A program made the translations under genes and the position numbers. Below the pieces are notes generated by a model. The model was given only the letters and a program-made list of their open reading frames with translations, did no database searches and had not been told where the DNA came from. DNA of 37,845 nucleotides from an uncultured Muribaculaceae bacterium (GTDB lineage: Bacteria > Bacteroidota > Bacteroidia > Bacteroidales > Muribaculaceae). Positions 1 to 6,845 of the stretch are shown here, in pieces. Each line of letters starts with the position of its first letter. Positions within the stretch are counted from its first letter, which is position 1. The stretch lies in the NCBI GenBank assembly GCA_910584905.1, contig CAJUCQ010000045.1, positions 1 to 37,845 on the forward strand, written 5' to 3'.

Positions 1-157
1 AATGCTTTGAGTGCTATCGCTGCTTACTGCTTTTTCCCAAAGAAACCGTCGATCTCTTTGGAGTTTGTGACAGATAACCAGCTAACTTTGTTCTGATTGC
101 TTATATCGAACTCACGTTTATTACGATCTTATCGCAGAATCTCCTTTGCATAAAAAA

Positions 158-197
158 ACGCCCCTGCATCCGCGCTTGGCGGCCGCAGGGGCGTTTT
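158..197 (-). terminator. Intrinsic terminator downstream of the ferredoxin gene
   Basis: A 10-base inverted repeat (158-167 with 185-194) encloses a GC-rich loop. On the minus strand it is followed by a run of seven T, so it fits a terminator for the ferredoxin gene ending at 221. A shorter T run on the plus strand makes it plausibly bidirectional. Confidence 0.85.
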
Positions 198-220
198 TTA
201 ATCCCTAAATTTAAAATAAA

Positions 221-391
221 TTATTCGCCGGGGATGATTGCTTCGCTGGGGCAAACGCTTGCGCAGGTGCCGCAGTCAATGCAAGTATCGGGATCGATGT
301 GATAGATGTCGCCTTCGCTGATAGCGCTGACGGGGCACTCGGGGAGGCATGTGCCGCAAGCGACGCAGGAGTCGGTGATTACGTAAGCCAT
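221..391 (-). CDS. 2[4Fe-4S] bacterial-type ferredoxin, 56 aa
   Basis: A small cytosolic electron carrier read directly from the minus strand. The 56-residue product has two CxxCxxCxxxCP motifs, with cysteines at 9, 12, 15, 19 and 37, 40, 43, 47. This is the pseudo-twofold pattern of clostridial-type ferredoxins that bind two [4Fe-4S] clusters, and the length is normal for the family. Such proteins serve pyruvate:ferredoxin oxidoreductase and related low-potential enzymes in anaerobes; the specific partner cannot be told from the sequence. The gene stands alone with its own promoter (445-474) and terminator (158-197), so it is probably monocistronic. The ATG at 391 is the only sensible start. 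Confidence 0.95.
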   Translation of the reverse strand: MAYVITDSCVACGTCLPECPVSAISEGDIYHIDPDTCIDCGTCASVCPSEAIIPGE

Positions 392-444
392 TGTTGTAGT
401 TTTTGTTTTGTTTGTTTGTAATAGGTTGTATTGTTTTGTGAATG

Positions 445-474
445 CAAAATTACGCCTTTTTTTGATTCTGACAA
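445..474 (-). promoter_or_regulatory. Bacteroidota-type promoter for the ferredoxin gene
   Basis: On the minus strand TAATTTTG (445-452) matches the -7 consensus TAnnTTTG, and TTG (472-474) lies 19 bases upstream. Transcription would start around 440, giving a leader of about 50 bases. Confidence 0.7.
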
Positions 475-492
475 GTTATTTCTGCAATTTTT

Positions 493-1905
493 TTATTGGT
501 CGACAGCCTGCGACTCCATTTCATCGGTTAGGGTGTTCCTCTTGACGTTCGGCTCTTCGAGACCGTAATTGTTCTTGGCGTTCAGAGCCTTGAGCCATAT
601 ACCGAAGATTATGGCAAGGACGCCGAATGATGCGAAGATAATCATGGGCACGCGGTAGCCTCCGGTGGCGTCGAGAGTCTCACCGATGAGCAGGGGCACG
701 AGGCAAAGACCGATGTTCTGAATCCAGAAGATGAGGCAGTAGGCAGAGCCGAGGATATTGGCGTCGATAATCTTCGGCACGGATGGCCAAAGAGCAGCCG
801 GCACGAGCGAGAATGAGAGGCCGAGAATGAGGATAAGGGTGACGGCAAGCCAAACTTCGGGAAGGGCCGGAAGAAGGAATGCGAAGCCGAGGTGGCAGCA
901 GGTCATGATGACAGCTCCGACGATGAGCATGGTCGCGCCATAGCCCTTGTAGTCAAGGAATGCTCCGAGAAGCGGGGTCAGAACCATTGCGAGGATTGGG
1001 AAAACACTGAAAAGTCGCGCGGCAGTCTCGGCGCTGACGTGAAGGGTCTCCTGAACGTAGTTCGGGGCGTAGCGCTGGAAGGGGAAGATGCCGCTGTAAT
1101 AGAGCACGCAGAGGAGGGCCACAAGCCAGAACATCTTGTTCGACAAGATTTTCCCGAGGTCCGAGATATGGAATTCCTCGTCAGAAGATTCGGCTTCGGC
1201 GGCAATACCTTCGGCGGCAAGGTCGCGGTCGAGGCTGCGGTCCATGAATGTGAATATGGTATAGCAGATGAGGCCTGCGAGGAGGAGCACGGTGCAGAAA
1301 GCTACGGGAGCGACAACCGATTGGTCGAACATGCCTGAGATGAAGGGCGAAATCCACATCACGGCGAATACGCCAAGACGGGCAATCGACATCTCGACAC
1401 CCATTGCGAGGGCCATTTCCTTGCCTTTAAACCATTTTGCAATCGCCTTCGAGACGGTGGTTCCGGCCATCTCGCATCCGCATCCGAAAATCATAAAGCC
1501 CAGCGAGGCCATTTTTGCGCTGCCGGGGAAGGCGGTCCACCAGCTGTCGAGCCAAGAGCAGAATGCCGTGGCCTGAAACCATTCGCTGATTCCGACGAGC
1601 TTGATGACTGCACCAAGCACCATCATCGAAGCCGAAAGCATGCCTGTGAAGCGAATTCCGGTTTTGTCGAGGATGATTCCGGCGAAAATCAGGAAAAAGA
1701 AAAAGACGTTGAGAAAATACTCCGACGCCGCATACGTGCCGAAGGCGGCACTGTCCCAGTGGAGCTTCTCTTCAAGGAGAGACTTCAGAGGCGACATCAC
1801 GTCGACGAACATGTAGGCGAAGAACATCATCGACGCCACCAGCACCAAGGCTGTCCACCGGGCCCAAGCTTTTTCGTTAAGGGCCTGTCTGATTGCATTT
1901 GTCAT
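493..1905 (-). CDS. MFS transporter, 470 aa
   Basis: An inner-membrane permease of the major facilitator superfamily. About twelve hydrophobic segments are visible, starting near residue 17 and ending near 445, with a longer cytoplasmic loop around residues 225-255 that is rich in Glu and Asp, as expected between the two six-helix halves. An MFS-like loop motif (LDKTGIRFTG, near residue 80) follows the second helix. The substrate cannot be assigned; the layout resembles MFSD1-like and oxalate/formate-like carriers of Bacteroidota. The gene is divergent from the AI-2E family gene at 2048 and has its own promoter at 1958-1965. The ATG at 1905 gives a short cytoplasmic N-terminus before the first helix. 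Confidence 0.85.
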   Translation of the reverse strand: MTNAIRQALNEKAWARWTALVLVASMMFFAYMFVDVMSPLKSLLEEKLHWDSAAFGTYAASEYFLNVFFFFLIFAGIILDKTGIRFTGMLSASMMVLGAVIKLVGISEWFQATAFCSWLDSWWTAFPGSAKMASLGFMIFGCGCEMAGTTVSKAIAKWFKGKEMALAMGVEMSIARLGVFAVMWISPFISGMFDQSVVAPVAFCTVLLLAGLICYTIFTFMDRSLDRDLAAEGIAAEAESSDEEFHISDLGKILSNKMFWLVALLCVLYYSGIFPFQRYAPNYVQETLHVSAETAARLFSVFPILAMVLTPLLGAFLDYKGYGATMLIVGAVIMTCCHLGFAFLLPALPEVWLAVTLILILGLSFSLVPAALWPSVPKIIDANILGSAYCLIFWIQNIGLCLVPLLIGETLDATGGYRVPMIIFASFGVLAIIFGIWLKALNAKNNYGLEEPNVKRNTLTDEMESQAVDQ

Positions 1906-1957
1906 AACGAGGTTTTATTAATGATTGGTTGATTGCAAAGTAAGGATTACTGAAGTG

Positions 1958-1965
1958 CAAAGTTA
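1958..1965 (-). promoter_or_regulatory. -7 element for the MFS gene
   Basis: TAACTTTG on the minus strand matches TAnnTTTG, 53 bases upstream of the MFS start. I do not see a clear TTG at the usual distance, so only the -7 element is claimed. Confidence 0.5.
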
Positions 1966-2019
1966 TAAAATTTCGCGGACTTTTTGCGGCGCAAACTTCG
2001 GAATGTCGCACTTTTTAGC

Positions 2020-2027
2020 TAAATTTG
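2020..2027 (+). promoter_or_regulatory. -7 element for the AI-2E/glycosyltransferase genes
   Basis: TAAATTTG matches TAnnTTTG and lies 20 bases before the ATG at 2048, which predicts a leader of only about 15 bases. No clear -33 element is seen. Confidence 0.5.
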
Positions 2028-2047
2028 CGGCTAAAAGCAAGTAAACC

Positions 2048-3217
2048 ATGAGTAAAATCGCCACTACCACTGTGCCCGGGCCGGAAATCGAGCCCCGGCG
2101 GCCCTATACGTTCGACCGCGTTGTGCGGATGCTGATTTCGCTTGCTCTTTTCCTTTCGGCGATATGGCTGGTGGACGTGCTCCGGAATGTGCTGTTGCCT
2201 TTTTCAGTGGCATGGCTTTTGGCGTATATGCTTGAGCCTTTCGTGCAGTACAACAAGCGTATCCTGCGGATGCGCCGCAGGTGGCTCCCGGTGTTCATGA
2301 CCCTCTTCGAAGTGGGGCTTACGCTCGCGGCTGTCGGAGTGTTCGTGATGCCGTCGCTGATCGACGAGATGCATCAGGTAGCGGCCTTTTTCGGGCGCTA
2401 CGCCGATTCGACCAACCATGTGCTCCCCGAAAGTGTGAATGCGTTCATCCGCGAGAATATCGACTTCCGCGACATCTCGAAGCGGATGACGTCGCAGGAC
2501 CTGCGGTCGATAATGAACGCGGCGGGGTCGTTTCTGAGCGGCGGAATCAACATCGTCATGGGGATATTCAACTGGTTTGTGGCGCTGCTCTACCTTGTGT
2601 TCATCATGCTCGACTACGAACGCCTCAGCTCAGGCTTGAAGCGCCTCGTGCCACCCAAATACCGCCGGACCGTGAACTCGATTGGACGCGACATCAAGGA
2701 GAGCATGAACCATTATTTCCGCGGACAGGCCCTTGTGGCGTTCTGCGTGGGTGTGTTGTTCAGTATCGGATTCAGCATCATCAGCCTGCCTATGGCAATC
2801 GTGCTGGGGATGTTTATCGGGCTTCTCAACATGGTGCCTTATCTGCAGCTCATCTCGATAGTGCCCACGACGCTGCTATGCCTTGTTTACAGCGTCGACG
2901 CCTCGATTGATTTCTGGACGATATGGTGGGAGTGCATGGCTGTCTACGCCGTCGTGCAGTGTATTCAGGACCTTTTGCTGACCCCCAAAATCATGGGCAA
3001 GGCGATGGGTCTGAATCCGGCGCTCATCCTCCTGTCGCTGTCGGTATGGGGCACACTCTTGGGCTTTATAGGACTTATCATAGCCCTGCCGCTGACGACG
3101 CTGCTGCTCGCATACTACGACCGCTATCTCATCACGCGCGAAGACGGCGAGAGCGCTTTGGAGCGACGGGCTGACCGCAAGGCGCTGCGCGATATCATCC
3201 GCGGACCCGAAGAGTAA
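2048..3217 (+). CDS. AI-2E family transporter (PF01594-like), 389 aa
   Basis: A polytopic inner-membrane protein of the AI-2E/YdiK/PerM family. Two hydrophobic segments lie in the first 75 residues (around 28-50 and 57-72 after a charged start), followed by a helix near 82-105, a long extramembrane stretch (about 110-170), and a hydrophobic C-terminal half (about 180-365) with the family's PYLQLISIVPT-like and DLLLTPKIMGKAMGLNP segments. The second matches the conserved 'P.i.g....l.P' signature. Members have been linked to export of AI-2 or to Na+/H+ antiport, but most are uncharacterised, so no substrate is assigned. It starts a plus-strand run: the next gene begins 8 bases after its stop. 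Confidence 0.9.
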   Translation: MSKIATTTVPGPEIEPRRPYTFDRVVRMLISLALFLSAIWLVDVLRNVLLPFSVAWLLAYMLEPFVQYNKRILRMRRRWLPVFMTLFEVGLTLAAVGVFVMPSLIDEMHQVAAFFGRYADSTNHVLPESVNAFIRENIDFRDISKRMTSQDLRSIMNAAGSFLSGGINIVMGIFNWFVALLYLVFIMLDYERLSSGLKRLVPPKYRRTVNSIGRDIKESMNHYFRGQALVAFCVGVLFSIGFSIISLPMAIVLGMFIGLLNMVPYLQLISIVPTTLLCLVYSVDASIDFWTIWWECMAVYAVVQCIQDLLLTPKIMGKAMGLNPALILLSLSVWGTLLGFIGLIIALPLTTLLLAYYDRYLITREDGESALERRADRKALRDIIRGPEE

Positions 3218-3225
3218 GCCTCGAC

Positions 3226-3984
3226 ATGAAGGGAAAGCGAGAAAAAATATATATCGTCATGCCGGCCTACAACGAGGAGGCCAATGTGGCCGTCGTTGCC
3301 CGGCAGTGGCTTTCCGTCGCCGCCGAGCTGGAATCCGAGGGCCACGAGGCGTCAGTGATAATCGCCGACGACGGCTCGACCGACGCCACAGCCCGGATTC
3401 TTGCCGCGCTCGCCGCGGAAGACAAGCGCTTGACAACGGCAAGCAAGCCTAACACGGGCCACGGCCCCACGCTACTCTATCTCTACAAGAGGGCCGTAGC
3501 CGAGGGAGCGACGTATGTGTTCCAGACCGACAGCGACGGGCAGACCGACCCGAGGGAATTTCGCGCAATGTGGGACGCTCGCGCGGAATACGACATGCAG
3601 GTGGGCCTGCGCTCGAAGCGCGGCGACGGCGCGGCGCGGGCGGCGGTGGCCAAAGTGCTGAGGGCTGTAATCCGCCTGACTACGGGCGTAAGCGTGGCCG
3701 ATGCCAACACGCCTTTCCGGCTTATGGAGGCGAGGGCGCTGAAGCATCTGCTTGAGATAATCCCCGAGGATTTCTTCCTCGCCAACGCCGCGGCGTCGGC
3801 TCTCGCCGTAAAAGCCGGGATGCGCACGCGCTGGGTGGAAATAAGCTTCAAGCCGCGTCAGGCAGGTGTCAACTCAATCAATATCCGTAAAATTTTCCGT
3901 ATCGGCCTGTCGGCGGTCAAGGCATTCCGCCGTATCGGCCGGGCGGCGCACACGAAGTCATGGGAAAGCTCGCAGGACTGCTGA
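3226..3984 (+). CDS. Family 2 glycosyltransferase (polyprenyl-phosphate hexosyltransferase-like), 252 aa
   Basis: A GT-A fold GT2 enzyme. The N-terminus reads IYIVMPAYNEEANV, then ADDGSTDAT near residue 48 (nucleotide binding) and QTDSDGQTDP near 100, which holds the DxD metal-binding site. This arrangement is typical of DPM1/Ppm1-type enzymes that transfer a sugar from a nucleotide sugar to polyprenyl phosphate. There is no C-terminal membrane segment, so it would be cytosolic or peripheral, with a basic C-terminus. It overlaps the following membrane glycosyltransferase by 25 bases, suggesting that it makes the lipid-linked sugar donor used by that protein. That functional link is an inference from context. 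Confidence 0.88.
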   Translation: MKGKREKIYIVMPAYNEEANVAVVARQWLSVAAELESEGHEASVIIADDGSTDATARILAALAAEDKRLTTASKPNTGHGPTLLYLYKRAVAEGATYVFQTDSDGQTDPREFRAMWDARAEYDMQVGLRSKRGDGAARAAVAKVLRAVIRLTTGVSVADANTPFRLMEARALKHLLEIIPEDFFLANAAASALAVKAGMRTRWVEISFKPRQAGVNSINIRKIFRIGLSAVKAFRRIGRAAHTKSWESSQDC

Positions 3985-5486
3985 CCCGCATGGTCGAATC
4001 CGCGCCGTGGCGCATAGCCATTTTCCTTGCGGCCTACGCGCTGATGATGCTCTTTGTGGGGCTGAGCACATCGCCTCTGGTCGGACGCCTCTACATTGAC
4101 CAGATTGTGTTTACAGCCGTCGGCGACGGGTGGCTCCACGGCCTCGTCCCTTACCGCGACCTCTTCGACCACAAAGGGCCTCTTATGTATCTCATCCAGT
4201 GTGCGGGGCTCCTCCTCGCACCGGGCAAATGGGGCATATTCATTCTCGCAACGGCTTGCGCGGCGACGACGTCGGAGCTTCTATACCGGTGCGGCCGCGT
4301 GACGGGGACGCCGACGCGGACAAACGTGGCGGCGCTGACATGCGGCTTCGTGCTCTACGGGCTTTGTCTGTGGATGGGCAACACGGTCGAGGAATGGAGC
4401 CTGCCGTTTCAGTGTCTGGCCCTGTTGCTGTGTCTGCGCATCCTCACGGGCAAAACGCGGCGCGTGGCCGCGGCGGCGTTCGTGTGCGGGCTATGCTTCG
4501 GGGCCACGGCCATGATTCGCGTAAATAACGACAACATCATCTGCGGCGCATGTATCGGCATGGCCATATTTCTCATCCGCGAAGGCCGCGTGAGAGAACT
4601 TTGGCGTGCGGCCGGTGCGTTTGCGGGGGGATGTGCGGCGACAATAGCTCCGTTTATTGTCTACTTTGCATGGGAAGGGGCGCCGGGAAACATGTACGAC
4701 TCGTATATCCGCTTCAACCTCACCTATAAGATGCACTGGCTGATTCCCGATAGCTTCGAAGAGTATCTACTGAATATCGACGCTATGGTCGGCTGCTTCA
4801 TAGCGCCGGTGGCAGCGTGGTTTTACGACCGCTGCCGCGGAGCTCAGCTGTTTCCGACGACAGCGGCAATCTGCGCCATCACCGTCGGCGTGTTTATCCG
4901 CGGGCCTTACTACACTCACTACTTTTTCATGGCGCTTCCGGCCGGTGTGCTCGCGGTGCAACTCGCAGGGAGCATCCGTCGGGGCTTGGGCCTCGCAGCC
5001 GCCCTCGCAGTGTGCGTGCCATACGCCATCGACCAACGCGAGACGCCCCGCAATACACGCAACGAGTACGTCATGGCCCGACAGGCCGGCGGTCCGCCCT
5101 ACTCGTTCTTCCCGGATATTCCGGCCGAGAACATCGCAACCGCGGAGCTTGACTCGGTGTACACCATCGGTGCCCACTGGTGCGCCTACACCTTGCTTGA
5201 GACGGGTCATTTCCCCGTGGGACGCTACTTTTACATGCAGGATGATTTTCAGAACTTCAACGCCACGGTCAGGAATGATATACTCAACGAATTTGTAAAG
5301 GCCAACCCGCTCTACGTGATGTCGAGCCTCAGGTTTGACCGAATCAGTGTGTTTGCCGGCCAAGCGGAGAAATACACTCTCGTGGCGCACGACACAGCCG
5401 GCAGCCTCAACATCTACCTCTACCGCCGCAACGACGAGTTAATTTTTTCACAGGGCGGCGAACCAAGGCGAAGAGTAAAACGTTAG
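3960..5486 (+). CDS. Polytopic GT-C-like glycosyltransferase, 508 aa
   Basis: An inner-membrane protein with about ten hydrophobic segments in residues 15-365 and a soluble C-terminal region of about 140 residues, as in ArnT/PMT-like (GT39/GT83-related) enzymes. The first external loop carries YIDQIV (Asp47) and PYRDLFDHKGP (64-74); an acidic residue in this loop is the usual catalytic or metal site of GT-C enzymes. Such proteins transfer a sugar from polyprenyl phosphate to an extracytoplasmic acceptor such as a lipid, polysaccharide or protein. The ATG lies inside the preceding GT2 gene, consistent with translational coupling. The acceptor is unknown, and 'hypothetical membrane protein' would be the cautious name. 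Confidence 0.75.
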   Translation: MGKLAGLLTRMVESAPWRIAIFLAAYALMMLFVGLSTSPLVGRLYIDQIVFTAVGDGWLHGLVPYRDLFDHKGPLMYLIQCAGLLLAPGKWGIFILATACAATTSELLYRCGRVTGTPTRTNVAALTCGFVLYGLCLWMGNTVEEWSLPFQCLALLLCLRILTGKTRRVAAAAFVCGLCFGATAMIRVNNDNIICGACIGMAIFLIREGRVRELWRAAGAFAGGCAATIAPFIVYFAWEGAPGNMYDSYIRFNLTYKMHWLIPDSFEEYLLNIDAMVGCFIAPVAAWFYDRCRGAQLFPTTAAICAITVGVFIRGPYYTHYFFMALPAGVLAVQLAGSIRRGLGLAAALAVCVPYAIDQRETPRNTRNEYVMARQAGGPPYSFFPDIPAENIATAELDSVYTIGAHWCAYTLLETGHFPVGRYFYMQDDFQNFNATVRNDILNEFVKANPLYVMSSLRFDRISVFAGQAEKYTLVAHDTAGSLNIYLYRRNDELIFSQGGEPRRRVKR

Positions 5487-5562
5487 GAAGTCATAAGAAC
5501 ACTTAAAATTCATATGACAACAAAAAAACTTGAATACTCACAAACCAAAATTCAACCCTAAA

Positions 5563-6774
5563 ATGAAAAAATCAATCCTCCTCTCAGGCTCGGCAGTTGC
5601 CATGGCAGCCCTCGCAGCCGCTCCCGCCGCATCGGCACAGGATGAAACCGTAACGGTCGTTGAAGAAACCGCTCTCGTGAGCGATATTCCATGCAAGACC
5701 CACTACTATTCAGGTTCGGGCGACAACTGGTTTATCCAGATTGGCGCAGGCATCGCCTCTCCCTTCATGGAGGACCACCCCGCAGGCCCGAGTCCCGAAC
5801 ACCACATCACGGTGAACTACAACTTCGGCTTCGGCAAGTGGATGTCGCCCTATCTCGGCTGGCGACTCAGCTTCTACGGCGGCCCGCTCCACTGGCAGAA
5901 CGTAAGCTGGGAAAAGAGCAAATACGTAAACGCCAACTTTGACCTCATGTGGGATATGTTCAACAGCTTCGGCGGAGTCAACAGCCGCCGCGTGTTCTCA
6001 ATCGTTCCCTTCGTAGGTCTCGGCGGCAGCTATGCATGGGATTTCAAGCCCAACCACGGCAACATCCTCAACCATCACGGCACGCAGAAAACCAACTCGT
6101 GGACACTCCCCGTGTCGGCCGGTCTGCAACTCCGCTTCCGTCTCTGCAAGTATGTCGACTTCTTCGCTGAAGGCCGCGTAAGCTTCTATGGTGACAACTT
6201 CAACAACTACGCCTACGGCTCGCCTATCGATATGAACATCACGGCCACCGGCGGTTTCTCCTTCAACATCGGAGGATGCGACTTCAAGAGCTACAACCCC
6301 TGCGACTACCTCGACTATATCAACACGCTTAACGGTCAGGTCAACGACCTCCGCAACGCACTGGCTGTCACAGGCGCCGCCCTCGCCGAAGCTGAAGCCC
6401 AGCTCCCCTGCCCCGAAGTGCCTGAAGCTGTTGTCGCCGAAGTCGAACCCGCTCCTCTCATGGCCACCGTACGCTTCCGTCTGAACTCGGCCAAAATCAC
6501 CGACGAAGAAATGGTCAACGTCTATAACATCTCGAAGTGGATGAGCGAGAATCCCGACCAGAACGTAGCCATCGTAGGTTATGCCGACAAAGACACCGGC
6601 ACCAGCGAATACAACATGGGCCTCTCCAAGCGCCGCGCCGAAGCCGTCCGCGACACGCTCGTAAACAAATACGGCGTGAACCCCGACCGCCTCTCGATTC
6701 AGGCCGAAGGCTCCGACGTTCAGCCCTACGACGTCAACAACTGGAACCGCATCGTAATCTTCAACGCCAAGTAA
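5563..6774 (+). CDS. OmpA family outer membrane protein, 403 aa
   Basis: An outer-membrane beta-barrel protein with a peptidoglycan-binding C-terminus. The ATG at 5563 starts a clean signal peptide (residues 1-26, ending in ASAQ); an upstream in-frame TTG at 5530 would add 11 polar residues before it and is not preferred. Residues about 45-260 alternate aromatic and polar residues as in an eight-stranded barrel. An Ala/Glu/Pro-rich linker with a coiled-coil-like stretch follows. From about 305 there is an OmpA_C domain: a VRFRLNSAKI start, then VGYADKDTGTSEYN and LSKRRAEAV, matching the conserved G.AD..G....N..LS..RA..V pattern. It ends at a strong terminator shared with the convergent gene at 6846. 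Confidence 0.93.
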   Translation: MKKSILLSGSAVAMAALAAAPAASAQDETVTVVEETALVSDIPCKTHYYSGSGDNWFIQIGAGIASPFMEDHPAGPSPEHHITVNYNFGFGKWMSPYLGWRLSFYGGPLHWQNVSWEKSKYVNANFDLMWDMFNSFGGVNSRRVFSIVPFVGLGGSYAWDFKPNHGNILNHHGTQKTNSWTLPVSAGLQLRFRLCKYVDFFAEGRVSFYGDNFNNYAYGSPIDMNITATGGFSFNIGGCDFKSYNPCDYLDYINTLNGQVNDLRNALAVTGAALAEAEAQLPCPEVPEAVVAEVEPAPLMATVRFRLNSAKITDEEMVNVYNISKWMSENPDQNVAIVGYADKDTGTSEYNMGLSKRRAEAVRDTLVNKYGVNPDRLSIQAEGSDVQPYDVNNWNRIVIFNAK

Positions 6775-6789
6775 ATTCATACATCAAGC

Positions 6790-6829
6790 AAAAAAATCCC
6801 GCAGGCTCAGGGCTTGCGGGATTTTTTTA
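6790..6829. terminator. Bidirectional terminator between the OmpA-family gene and the DUF4886 gene
   Basis: A hairpin with arms AATCCCGCA and TGCGGGATT is flanked by an A run on the left and seven T on the right. It can stop transcription of both convergent genes (ends at 6774 and 6846). Confidence 0.88.
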
Positions 6830-6845
6830 TTCAGGTCTGCAGGAT

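Noticed and set aside
5998..6780. 260-codon minus-strand frame opposite the OmpA-family gene
   Set aside because: Antisense to a clear OmpA domain; the Val/Gly/Glu-rich composition is that of a reverse-strand shadow.
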